Under the pieces are notes generated by a model, which worked only from the letters and a program-made list of their open reading frames with translations, had not been told where the DNA came from and did no database searches. Below are positions 26,609-38,340 of a DNA stretch of 64,000 bases, piece after piece. The stretch's first letter is position 1, and every line of letters begins with the position of its first letter. Made by a program: the position numbers and the translations under genes. Source of the stretch: Lethocerus indicus (Eukaryota > Arthropoda > Insecta > Hemiptera > Belostomatidae); the NCBI GenBank assembly GCA_019843655.1, contig JACDQD010000007.1, positions 23,082,365 to 23,146,364 of the forward strand. The letters run 5' to 3'.

Positions 26609-26798
26609 TAATATCCTTATTTCTAATGCCACCCGTTGTTATCAAGATATTGGGATAGAACATTGGTCAGAGTATTTAGAATAATTAGCAAGGGGGGAGG
26701 TATATTACTTGGATTTTAGGCAAAATAAAGTTATAGGACGGTTCATTTTATAATATACTTTCTGTCTTAAACTTAACCGTTTTGGCGTTTCCTTTCAG

Positions 26799-26846
26799 TA
26801 TTATGGTGTGGCCAATGCACTTTCACTACACGATGAACCTGCCTAG
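26799..26846 (+). CDS. alternative terminal exon, 15 codons
   Basis: A pyrimidine-rich acceptor (ttttggcgtttcctttcag) opens TATTATGGTGTGGCC..., encoding YYGVANALSLHDEPA before TAG at 26844-26846. An AATAAA lies at 27198-27203. It could be an alternative end of the same plus-strand transcript as the exon at 26291, or chance. No family recognised. Confidence 0.2.
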   Translation, partial: YYGVANALSLHDEPA

Positions 26847-29017
26847 CGTATAACTAATGAGGCCGCAGATTTGCAGTTTTTCCATTCTGTGTGATCTTCT
26901 GGCCCCTCGTCAATCTCAGCGTCTCGATACAGCAAATTTATAGTCCTTGCTAGGGGTGTTGTTTTGTGCTATATATTGGGGGGTAATTGTTCTGCAGAGG
27001 GTAGGTAATATGAACTTTCCCCCTTGGACTTATAATAATAGAGTGGGAACTGAATATTGCACGTATTCCGTATATCGAATGCCTTGAATGTTGGTAGGGG
27101 ATGGCGAAATGTACTGTGAAACAGTACTCTGGGGATAGTATTATATTAGTTGAAAATTAATAACTGCATACTACATTTTTTTTCTTTAAATGAATCCAAT
27201 AAATGCCACAATCTGGAAAATAGCTCCTTGGGTCGGAGTGTTTGTCGATGTCTCTCTAAACAATAGTGGATATTCGCGTTATTATTTGGTATTCCCCAAT
27301 CTTTGGCCTGACATATATATTTTTTTGCTAGTTAGTTTTGTTGAAAACGGACGGGAGCCATTGAAAGTGCGGTATTTGGTTGGGGCGGAAGCTTGGACTG
27401 TCCCTGTGTGATGGAGCGTGGGGGGCGGCCATTAGCGCTTCCTGCACCAGAGTCCTTTGTGTCTCCTCTCCATCCCCACTCTTGCTTGCTTTTCCTCCAG
27501 TTTCGGACCCTGCTGCAGAGTGGGGGCACTTGTAAGAGCATGCCGTAAAATTAACCCCGGGATAGGGGTGGCCACTAGAAACAATCGAATCTCTCTAAAA
27601 GCATGGCATAATCGAAATTGGGTTCCATTAATACAGAACACGCCGCATTTTTCTCACCCGACCGTTTGGTCAAAAAATACTTTTTGATGTAAGAAAGCTA
27701 TATTTATATGGAATATAGAATATCTTTAAATTGTTTAATGGGCCACTTTTTTATATCTACTACTGATATATAACGGGACATTATTTATGAGATTAGATTA
27801 GATGAAAATTGAGAGGGGCGCAACCATTTTTTTATGACGGAGGTGTGGAGATACAGAAAAGTTGGAAACCAATTACATGATCGAGGCCATGAACTAAGAG
27901 TACATTATAAATTGAGAATGATTCGTGTTAAATTCAAATTTCCAGATGAATTAAAAGTTGATCTACGCGCAAGTCCACCCCATTATTTATCCCACATTAT
28001 CTTGAATATAAGGAAATTCAGCATTTGTTCATTTCGGAATTTTTGGTTTATTCATCATTACTGCTAATATAAAAAAAGGTTTCGTTTAATAAATAGATTT
28101 ATTACGAATTTCACAATACGGTAGCTAACATTGAAACACCTTTGATAACATTTTCTATTAATTGACCTTACTTTTGCCTTAGTTCATTGCTTCAAATAGA
28201 TCAAAACCAGGACTTGCCTTGAACGGAACAGGCTAAACTTATATCACCCGTTTGATAGATAACGTGTGCTAATATTAGTTCTCGTTACATGCATCTCCTC
28301 ATATGTTTTCTATGGAAGTATAGAATTCAGAATTTCTTAACGGAATTGAAAAGGGAAGAATACGCTTGAATAATTTCAAGCATTGAATTCATTGTTAGTA
28401 AACGCACTTTTTTCTGTATTAAGTTCGTACTCGCCTTTGTATAATACAGTGCCTAAGAAACTTTACCTTAAAAATGTGTTTACTTTACCTATCTGTCTTG
28501 ATAATTGCATAAAAATGGGCTCCTTCCGCTTTTGAAACTTGAAAGGTAATATTTCGGCCTGACCTCTCTCAATCGGATTAAGTTGTCTTGCCTTAGCTAC
28601 TTGACTCTTCTAAATAGCTTACAAATAAAATGCCTCTGTTGGACTTCCCTAATTAATCTTTCACTCAAATTATAAAAGTTTTCTGCGCGCTATGATGCTT
28701 CGGTTTTAAGTCATCAAGAGATCTATGCTTTTTGATAATATTTTGCCTATTAAAATGTGATAATTAATATTGAAAATAAATATTAAGCGTGATACTTTGT
28801 TCAATAATTGGAATTGATGTTTCTTTTGGTCGCGTCTCATCCATAGAGAGCAACTTCGTTCTGTGGAATTGTTTTCAGTAGGAATATGGAGGTTCTATTG
28901 CAATTTTAAAAGAAGGTGTATTCGAGTAGAAAATCGGAAAGGATATGACCCAGAACATTAAAAAAGCCCGGCAAAGTTAATTCAATCTTTTTTTGTCATG
29001 ACTGTCTTTCTTCTTAC
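26847..29017. other. non-coding stretch
   Basis: A moderately GC-rich patch at 27340-27570 (including GGGCGGCCATTAGCG) may be regulatory, but lacks an identifiable core promoter. Remaining DNA is AT-rich with no supported gene. Confidence 0.45.
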
Positions 29018-29124
29018 CCCGGTCAAATTGTGGTTCTGCTCATGTGAATAATTTGCTTTTTGTTTTGTCGCGGTAGCAAGGGGTCGTCGCCATGACAGCA
29101 AAAGCGGGGACCGAAATAATTGGG
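29018..29124 (-). CDS. candidate exon joined in frame to the 22.87-kb exon, minus strand
   Basis: On the minus strand an acceptor (caaccgtttttatctcag) and a consensus-like donor CCGGG/GTAAGAAG bound 107 nt. The open frame reads QLFRSPLLLSWRRPLATAT then KQKANYSHEQNHNLTG and ends in phase 0, so it continues without a stop into PNSDSYAG of the exon at 22986. Alternatively the segment is untranslated leader: 90-100 nt further upstream lies AAAATGGCGGAC, a YY1-like promoter motif, in a GC-rich pocket, and the ATGGCGACG inside the exon starts only a 17-codon frame. The intron would be 6.0 kb. Unidentified protein. Confidence 0.33.
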
Positions 29125-29235
29125 CTGAGATAAAAACGGTTGTTAGGGGATGGAAGCTGTTAGGAGGGAGCGCCGGCCACCCCCTCACAGCACGCCCCTC
29201 GACCGTCCGCCATTTTAGATTTCGCCCTAGGGTTC
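29125..29235 (-). promoter_or_regulatory. GC-rich pocket with YY1-like motif
   Basis: Read on the minus strand, AAAATGGCGGACGG (about 29219-29206) matches the YY1-type AAnATGGCGGC element that often sits just inside transcription starts. It is surrounded by GC-rich DNA (GGGGCGTGCTGTGAGGGGG, GGCCGGCGC). Its position upstream of the minus-strand exon candidates at 29.0 and 22.9 kb makes it a plausible promoter for them. Confidence 0.35.
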
Positions 29236-32200
29236 GCCCCTTGTTCTTGTGTATTGACTGCCTGTTTTCGAAATAAAATATAATCCCCCAGCGTAAAATA
29301 CCGCAATGGATGTTACTGCATATTTTCATACTATTATCTACACTCCTTAATATAAGTATTATCGTTCATTTAAAATAGTTTGCAGCAGACGATGGTACGG
29401 AAGTATTTGCGTTTCCCGTTTTAAAAATATGTCCTCAAAACTAAATATTTGACATTTTGTAATGGTGTTAATATTCTGGTATGCGTTAGATGTTTACCCT
29501 TCGAACTTTTAACAATCTACTTTCTTCCCTACTTCTGTAATGGTGAATTTACTTAATGGTACGGAAATGTATTAATATAATACAATAATTTATACCTGGC
29601 CGCAACCAGAACCTGTTTGGAATCGAACGATGGAATCTTGTTATCTCCGCGTAGGCGAGTCTTCCTGGAGAAATGGACGTGCAGAGGCCCCCTCCTGCCT
29701 GCTACTATGGCGTCGCTTTTAACTTTTCAAGTTTTCAATCAAAACATTAGATTGTTCGGAATTGATGACGGCGGAAGCAATCTAAATCGAAGACTGTAAT
29801 ATGAATGGTTGAGACTGGGATATTTTTCTACTCGAGATTGATGCACTGCATTTTTTTTCTTCTTGCAAGGAGGCTAAATGAAGGGAAAATAACTGCGGAG
29901 AAAACATTTTGATTGGCTCCGTGTTGTATTCAACGTAGTGTGGAGTACACATTTTATATTGAAACGTGACAATCAGTATAATTGAGCTACATCGATTGTG
30001 GTGCCTGGCGGCCTCCCTTGGTTTGTGGATTGGTAGGGGGGGGGGAGAAATCGAATTTTAAAATCCGACCGCCGTATTCAATTATAGGTAATGCTCAGTC
30101 GTACAATTAATTGGGCGTAGCGTCCGGTTTTTTCCTGCCACCTTTTTTTTTACTGTAACAGAAAATTGCAGCGCTGTAATTACGTCTAACTTGCATTGTG
30201 CTACTATGTGGTCTGTCGAAGTCCTTTCGTTGTGTACACTTATTTTCTGTAATTTTAGTGTCGGACAGTTTTGTTGATTGTTTAGCGAATATGTAAGCAA
30301 ATAGCGTGGCCCCTCCTGCGCATACAGATTTATTCAGATAGTATTCAGGAACCTTCCTCACAAATTAACATTTGATCGCTATTCAATTTAATTTTACTTT
30401 TTCGAAATATTAGCATACTTCTCTCAGTACATGTCTGAATCAATATCTCGGATGGGTAGAATAGTAAATTTGACATAATTTACGAACAAACACGCGTGCA
30501 TTGAATAAAAAAATTATGATAATTTTCGTGTAACGTGTAAATTTTTTGAACTTACTAAGTTCTCTACGCCCATAGAATAAATAAAGCTACAGAAATTGAT
30601 AAACTGAACAAAAACTACTCTTCCTTATCTGTCTAGTTTTGATATATAAAACCGGAGGGAATATTATTTTAAGAATGTCGGAGAATATTCCCCTCCCTTG
30701 TTGGTTAACATGGGGAAAAGAGGAAGTGCTGGAGGCAGCTGTCTCCAGAGCCAGCCAGCCTGCTCTCCCCTACCTTATCTGCCCCTCGTCCTCTACCATA
30801 TATATCTCCAGTCCTTCCTTTGTTCCATAGGCTTTTTTCCTCTTTCCGATGTCTACATTCGCCTTTTTCTTTCTTTTCATTTTATAAAAGGCCCGTTTTT
30901 TTCCGGCCTGTCGTTAAGTATAATAAGCAGACGCCATTTTGAAGTAGGATCCGTTGGTAAATTAATTATATTGGTTATTTATGAATTTTTTTAATCCACT
31001 GCTCTCGCTCTCTTTTTCTCTCTCTCTCTTTAGATCCTGAGATCTTTCATCAGTTGAAATTTGTAATTGAGGAAAATTTGTTAGTAAGAAAAGTCTTACT
31101 ATCAATGACATTTTACAGAGTAGTCTGGAATAGTCCATTGATAAATGGGAATTTTTATGTATCACTTGTTATTAGAAGTTGGTCTTGTAAATATATTGTA
31201 GGTATAAATATATTGGAGACTTGAGTTGTTAGGAATGAATACATCACCAAGATCTGGCTATGCCGGCGAAAGGAATCGGGTTAATTCAATCCGGTGAAAT
31301 ATCGAGGTCGTATTGTTTGACATGTTTCAAATATCGTCCTTGTAAGCATTGAGGCCGCATTTATATTAACTGTCAAATAATAATTCCACGCGGCATTTGA
31401 TCCGGCCAATTTTAAGACAACAAACAGCGAATAATGCTTACTGGTGATGTCATTTCGTCAGATGGCTTAATTGTAAAATAAGATAACGTACTGGAAGGGT
31501 AATAAACAAGTCTACCACTTGCTCTTAAGCCGCGTAAATTGGAATAACACATTGACTGTGATAAGCAAGAGAAGTAAAATCCATTTTAAGTTAATTAAGC
31601 GAGACGAAATTTAATTGTATTGCGATATATTTGAGCATATTATAATAATTTCTCGGTTCGTTAAAACGAAATTGAACGTGAAAGAAAAACATGTAAGGAC
31701 AATTTTAAACTGAGTTTATGTTTCACTGTTATTATCTTAATCAAAGCCGTAAAAAACAAATTATCTTCATGTTCAAATATTATAAATTACATGGAAACTC
31801 AAATAGTTTCTCAAGATATGAGCGTAAAGAGTTACTTTACGATAATTATGGCGGAAATTCCCAATATTCTGTTCCCTCTGATTCCTATCTTTTCACCAGT
31901 GTCAGTAGTATTTTTTTTAGTGATATTATGTGGTTATGCTGCATGTTAGTATCATCACTGGCAGCGTAATATCGGAAACGATTGTCAGTTTATTGGAGGT
32001 GTTCAATTTCCGGCAAGGTGTTCAATTCAAAATCAGTGCCCCGAGCTACGGAAGAATTGAAGTGCGATTTCGTTACCTAAATCAAAAATGCTATGGTGGA
32101 GGCTATTATACGAGTGAATGAGCAGGAACATGCCAGTATTGTTTGTTGCTTTCGAACAGGCTTTTACGAGCGGTCAAGTATACAAAATGGTCGGACGCGT

Positions 32201-33497
32201 TTAAAATCCTGACTCATAGCTGCCGGTTCTTCGCGGAATCGTAAATGCCCCTCCGCGCGCGGAGGCGGCAAGCATTCAAGATGAAATGGCCCCAATAACT
32301 GGTTCCGAGAAAAACCGTCTAATGACTCCTCTATTAGTTGGAACTGTTGAAAAGCCGCTTCAAAACGGTTTGTTCCGGTTGGTGTCGGCTTTCTTTCGGC
32401 CTTCTTGAATCATCCGCCTGTTCTATGTTGGACCGTTAGCACCGAATTAAAGATGCGTAAGCAGCTGCTACAAAAATTGCGTCCATTCAACTCTTGATTG
32501 CAGTAGAAGTTCAGTAATTCCCCAAACGAACCGCGTTTTTGTATTTTGGTACAATATGTCTTGCAGTGGCAAAATATGCGGTTTGGTATAACTGCTGATT
32601 TATCAAGGAAAGATTCGGCACACAAAGTAGCGTTCAGTACTGAAGTGAGATGCTTACGAGTGGCTGCCACAGGAAGCATCCCACCAGCACTGCCACTGCA
32701 TTGTTTCGGTCATGCCTATGTTAGGCACGAAATGCTCCGGGCTAACATCAAATAGAGCCCATAAAATTTAATGATGATTTCGTTTGTGTGGTTTCTGCCG
32801 CAGAGATCACAGAAGTTAGCCTTCCCTCTGAGACCAGAAATAAAAGCTTGTTGTTTTTTCTTTCGAAAGTCTTTCGAAACATCGGCCGACCTCAAACTGT
32901 GATTATATGTTACTGTATAAACAACGAAGGGGCCAACCAAGTATTCTATAGGGTTAGGGCACTGTTATTAGTATCAAAATTACGAGCGAGTAACCGACTG
33001 ACAAAAGAGTGCAAGTATTTAATGCTCTCATGGACATCCTACGAGGTATCGTAAATCAATAAAATAATGGGGTGGACTCAGTTCTGATTGAGTCGTCGGT
33101 TAGGGGCTGACTCAGAGCTCGTGGAAAGTGTTCGTTGGACACAATTTTCAAAATGTTCAAATTCAAACCTCTTCGCAACTTAACCTTCGTATACTTGAAT
33201 AGATATCATCGAAAGATTTAAAGCGATACCACACTCCCGGCAAGCGAGAAAAAATGAGTCAACCACGCCGACACACCCGGAAATATTGCGTCATTTCCCA
33301 CGCCACGTGGAGCGAGGATAACAACTCGCGGACTCCTTACTCCATTATAATGTAGTGTCATCGCTATCTCCGGACAAGTGGATTAATGCTTTCCCTCTCC
33401 GACGTTGTTTCCACCGCATGTAGACAACACGAACACTTCCACTTGGCAGGATAGGGTGGTTTGCTCGGAAACGAAGAATGACCCCACGATTAGGAGA
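29236..33497. other. non-coding stretch
   Basis: AT-rich with scattered short frames. A minus-strand acceptor-like site at 29893 is followed by 36 open codons but has neither donor nor poly(A) signal. Short CT runs occur near 31000-31030. 32.4-33.06 kb is somewhat less AT-rich and contains several overlapping frames with no coding hallmarks. Confidence 0.45.
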
Positions 33498-33580
33498 AGC
33501 AGAATAGTTCAGAATTAAAGGTTAAGGAACCAGTCGTCAGGATATATCGAGAGTAGAACTTTCACAAATGCCACCCAGAA
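33498..33580 (+). repeat. dispersed repeat copy A (plus)
   Basis: This copy carries TTCAGAATTAAAGGTTAAGG, then AACCAGTCGT, CGAGAG and ACTTTCACAAATGCCACCCA, shared in order with copies at 34.34 (inverted), 49.19 and 59.38 kb. The family is unnamed to me; it has no coding capacity. Confidence 0.75.
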
Positions 33581-34339
33581 AATATAATGATATCTTCAGC
33601 TTGTATTGTAATTGTAGAGCATCTCTTATTGCTGAGATTTCAGGCAGGAGGGAAGTTCGGGGCTTTAACCGATGGTTCCGGTCTGTCCTGGCTTTGCCGA
33701 GCCAAAGTCAAAGATGAAAGTTAACAATTATCGGTGGTTTCGGTTGTTGAACGTTTGAGGATTTAAGTCAAAGTTGTTAGTCGGGTTAATATGTATTATA
33801 AAGTACAAGAGACAGGGGAACAAAGTTAAACTGCCGAAGCTCAATTCTGGTGAGCAACAGGTGCACCTGCCTCCTCCTGCCATCACGGTCTTCCGAAAAG
33901 GCCCTTGTATTGTTCAAATGCGGTAACAACAATCCGGTTTCTACTAAACTTCAGTAGCTTTGATTCTAACTCCATTCTCCTCCAAAAGAGAAAATTCCTT
34001 TCGCCGTAGACTCAATGAGGGTTTTCAAAACTCATTATTCACAATTCTTATTTTGTTGTGACCTTCCGTAACATAACCGTTCTTTAGTGGAAATAATTTT
34101 TTCATCACTCTTTTTAGAGTATGGTACGAAAGTGTCTAATCGATTTTGGCCCGCTCGAAGGAGTAGGCTTCGATTAACAGGAAGAGGAAAATTCTAAAAT
34201 AAAGCATTTCAGACTGTTTTAGGGTATTCTACTAGTATTTTCTTAGGGCCCCCCAGAAGCCTAATATTGTCCTGTAAATACTCACAGAGGACAGATTATT
34301 TCAGTGGGGACCTACCTAGTTTTTAAAATTCATCCTGTT

Positions 34340-34423
34340 TTGGGTGGCATTTGTGAAAGTTTATGCTCTCATTACTGCCTGGCGTCTCGTTCCTTAAACT
34401 TAAATTCTGCACTAATTTGCTCC
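34340..34423 (-). repeat. dispersed repeat copy D (minus)
   Basis: The reverse complement aligns along its length with copy A (GTTTAAGGAACGAGACG..., then AACTTTCACAAATGCCACCC), so A and D form an inverted pair about 760 bp apart. Outside this block the flanks diverge. Confidence 0.72.
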
Positions 34424-35757
34424 TCTTCATCTTGGGCTCATTCTTGCACTATGGGGTTAGTCCGTACTGTGTAAAAATGTACTAACATGTAGACCTGTTA
34501 GAATATAATGCTAGTACGATGGGCCGGTTAGGTGACTTAACCGTGTTGGGTCAATGATCGCTGAAAAATGGGCACCAGGGTCATACCCCCCTCTGCCTTC
34601 TCCCTATTGGCCCCCTCCAAAAATTGCCAACAGGTTCATCGACTCCCAATAATTCCATCGCTATAATAATTTATTTCTTGTACGCTAACCCGTCTACATC
34701 CGCTTCAGTTTCTTTACCCCTGTTATCTGCATATTTGGCACGAATTAAATACTACATAAATTAATGAAATCCGACTTAAGATCTATCGGATTATTTTCTA
34801 TTGACCCAATAGCAATAGAAATGTGCAATCTTCTTTTGCTTAACATGACGGGGTCATGACGTTTTGAGTTTGATTCAAACCTATATCCCTGGTCTCCATA
34901 AAATTATCCATGTATAACAGTGGTGAAAAACAGTTTATTGACGACTGTTTTTGGCATTCTCCGAGCCCAATGAGAGCCGCTTATATTAATGGAGAAGGTG
35001 AGGTTGGATAATACTAACTAATTTATTTAAATGTAGAACTCTAAGGATAATTGCAATTAATGAATTCGGCGGCCGGCTAATGAACGTAATGGCCCCAAAT
35101 AATTATAGCCTCAAGAGTCGGAGTGTAATGAACACGGTTATTAAAGTTAAATTATCTTACAAATTAATATTTAGGACATTATATTCTCATTAGACTATAA
35201 CCGAGGGTCAGAATATTCTATATCGATCATAAAGGTATTATATACAACCGAATTCTAAAATGGACGCTCAATTCTTGTAGCAAAAATGGGGTAGACAAAT
35301 TCCGCTCAATTAACATTTCTAATAGTCCGTAATAACCAACCTACAGAACTCGTTGTTTTGATAACTCGTGTACAGCTGTACAAGCTGCTTGAACAATTAT
35401 TAAAAGCACATTATTAGTGCCTTCCTAACTGAAACACTGTTTTGATTCAATTAGTGAACAAATCAATGGTTTTAATGAGAATCGTGCTTTTGAACAACTG
35501 ACGCTCATTGTATAATTCTTACCTCCGTTCCGCTCTGGGAATGTAAATGCTTTCAACATTAATTATACATTTGGTAAATATATATTTTTTATTTAGTCGT
35601 GTGTTAGCCATGAACCAATGCGTGTGAATGCAACATCGTCAGCGATATCCTTGCTAAATTAAAGAGTTTCTCAATGTTTAGGAAATAATATAATGTTGAT
35701 GAATTAAACAAGCGCCAATTTTTTTAGCACCAATAAAACAAAATATTTTTCCCTCAG
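34424..35757. other. AT-rich non-coding stretch
   Basis: Nothing supported except an isolated minus-strand donor GGAACGGAG/GTAAGAATT near 35517-35526 without a convincing acceptor. Confidence 0.45.
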
Positions 35758-35867
35758 AGTGTACATAATATTCGCTAAGCAGCGAAGGACCAGGACGGTC
35801 TTCTTCTTCGGCGAGTGTTTTCCGCATTCCAACGCATGCTATCTTGCATCGTTTAGCCTTCCCTTTG
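35758..35867 (+). CDS. candidate 110-nt exon, plus strand
   Basis: A good acceptor (aaaatatttttccctcag) and a good donor (CCCTTTG/GTAAGAGTT) bound 110 nt. Only one frame is open, 36 codons in phase 1, reading VYIIFAKQRRTRTVFFFGEC and onward; this composition (Phe, Cys, Ser) is not convincing for a soluble protein, and the opposite strand has an equally long frame. It may be a non-coding exon or chance. The interval is a GC-richer island in AT-rich flanks. Confidence 0.3.
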
Positions 35868-36083
35868 GTAAGAGTTACTAATTGGTTAAATAATGACTTC
35901 TTTATGGATGAAATTTTATAGTTTCATATTTTATAGGAACCTATCTCGTTTAAAATGAAATCTCGCATTCCTCAATAATCAATTCATTCAAAGTGGATTT
36001 CATGCCAAATATGTTGTTAGTTTGGAGTTTTACGATCAACTTGATGAACAACGTAAACGCTAGGGACTAGTGAGCACTGAGTT

Positions 36084-36099
36084 TTATCATATATGATAA
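36084..36099. repeat. 16-bp perfect palindrome
   Basis: TTATCATATATGATAA is exactly self-complementary. Two GATA-like words (TTATC/GATAA) face each other across it. A binding role is conjecture. Confidence 0.5.
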
Positions 36100-38200
36100 T
36101 AAAATACATTTAATATACGTGCGCACATGGCGCATATATCACATTGATGTATAAGGTAAACAACCGTTCGAAGCCGGAGGGGCAGTTAATATGAAGAGTA
36201 GACCAATGAACGTAAATTGATGGCCGGGGTAGGCTTTATGTATGCTTTGAAGGGGGTCTTATGAGGGATCTGGTCCCCACTACGAGATTAATTGCGTTTC
36301 TTAATCAAGAGCCTGTTTATGGCTCTATAACTTATACTCGAGGATTGGTTCTTTTGGTTATTGTGCTAACAATAAACACATTTGTATAGATGGACTCATT
36401 TGTTACTAACATCAACTGAAGATGTCTTGTCTTGCATCATTAGGCTTCCAGGAAGACTAACATTTCCACAATCGACCAGTGACGTTTAAATTGTAATCGG
36501 ACCTAAGTGCCCCTTTTGCAGACGATGCGCATTGTCAGCATCAACTAATGCACCATTATTACACAGAAGAGGGCTTTAAAAATGGCTATGAACTGGAACA
36601 TCATGTTTCGCACCGTTCAGATTATGTGAGATCAAAGACCAGCATTAGATCTTCAATCTCCACTGTCCCTAAATTAGACAAATTCCATTTTATTATTTTT
36701 AGGTTTATGTAAAGTAAAGATCTTTTTGTTTTTTCTTGGTCCTAAAAACTGGACTGTAATCGCCTAGACTTGTGGACCGTTTCTTCTCAACGGACCCCTC
36801 GGGCGACCACGACTTTCTTTATGAGCAGATCCCCGATGTTAAACTGGTTTGTAACTGTTGAAACTCTGCCCGTGGAAAGAATCAGGAACCAATCTACTTA
36901 ATGGCCAAAGAAGCGAGATAGGAGATGGATGATCTCGTGGAGAATAACAAATATAGATTGGGATAAATGGTCATAAGACTTTATGCTTAAAATTGTGCTT
37001 TTTTTATTTTGAAATTATTTGTTTTAAATAAACTGCAGAGTCTGATAGTTAACGTGCCAAAAATGAAGATCATTAAACATGTATTGAAGGAACAAGGCGG
37101 TGATACTGATCTGTGCTATAATTTTCTTATGTTGTTCTCTGTGAATTATGGACATATTGGTACTTTACTTGGAGTAACCTGGGAGGCTCACATTAACATA
37201 TTTCCAGTTTCAAATTCAAGAAGCTGGATCCACGTAACGCCTTGAAAGAACAGTAGCAGACTAACACACCTCGGCGTGAATTGGGTGTGTTTTATTAATT
37301 GACTGCGCTCATGGCTGTACGGATTTTGCTCTTTTAATTCTATTTTGTGTCTTTTTTTGCTATCCTTGACGCCGACATAGATCACTTGGACATTTTCCCG
37401 GCGCTCTAAAATCCATTACACATGCCTGAGTGACCGCGAGGTCCAGGAATGTGCCACTAATGAAGGTCTTCAGACAACTTTTTGTTAAGACTCGCGCACA
37501 TCGGCGCTTGTACGCAAGTTATAAAGGTGGAGACTTGAAAGATAAAAGGAAAAAACCTTGGTACGACCGGTTCTTAATAGTGAATGGACTGAATTAGTTC
37601 TCGCCGTTGGTTCCCCCCTCGCGATTTTTCGTCGTGGATACTTTTCCTCGTTTCGCAGCTTATCCCTGTCCAAACATCTGAAGGCGTTGTATGCTGAGGA
37701 AGGATCCTCGCGGAGGGAAAAATCTTAATCCAGTTATCTGGAGATCGCTGGAATATAAACCCTTCTTAAGCGCTCCCTTAGGAGCGACTCGTGCACAAGG
37801 AGCGTTTCGAAGCCACTGACTGTACAGTTGGAATTCCCGCATCACGTGATGCCATTTTTCGTTTAAATAATAGCCTTGCAGGTAAGAATCTTTCATTAAA
37901 GTAAGTAAAAACAAAAGTTTTGGTCTGAATATCGTCGGATCGATGCAACAACTATTAACATTGTCTGAAGTACTAGCGTAAGACCATCCCCCCTATAAAC
38001 AGTCTTAGGGTATTGAAGTTTCTATTTTAGCTACGTTATTATAGGATGCCCTATTTGATTTTCTTCTTACAGCAACGATATATCGGTAAATATTTTGTTG
38101 AGTGGCTTTTTAGGCGGTGGAGTATAATAGTTATAATAATTTACACCGTGTTGATGCGTGGGACAGTGGTTGTGGCAAAACCCGAAGAAACCGGAGGGCT
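36100..38200. other. non-coding stretch
   Basis: Contains a strong plus-strand donor CTTGCAG/GTAAGAATC at 37881, preceded by 33 open codons (37783-37881) but only a weak acceptor, and a 6-bp GC hairpin (CGCTCC-CTTA-GGAGCG) near 37772. No gene is supported. Confidence 0.4.
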
Positions 38201-38340
38201 TCGTACAGCTTTTGTTTTAAATCGAATAAACACAGCGGCACAATTGCACTTGCGTCATTTGGCGTGTTACGCAACGGCCGACATGGCGGCCAGCAGGACA
38301 GCGACAATGAGCGGAAATAACGAAACGGGATTTTGACTAT
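38201..38340. promoter_or_regulatory. GC-rich pocket with two bZIP sites and YY1-like ATGGCGGCC
   Basis: TTGCGTCA (38250-38257, ATF/C-EBP composite type) and TTACGCAA (38267-38274, C/EBP/PAR type) lie 9 bp apart, followed by GACATGGCGGCCAGC (38280-38294), which fits both a YY1 element and a strong start context. A 17-codon frame from that ATG ends at TGA, so no substantial protein is supported. I read it as a promoter or enhancer. Confidence 0.35.

Noticed and set aside
29782..29892. Minus-strand acceptor-like site followed by 36 open codons and TAG
   Set aside because: No poly(A) signal nearby, no donor, and it lies upstream of the promoter-like pocket of the only minus-strand gene model.
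37783..37881. 33 open codons ending at a consensus donor CTTGCAG/GTAAGAATC
   Set aside because: No adequate acceptor or start codon; the opposite strand is open over a longer distance.
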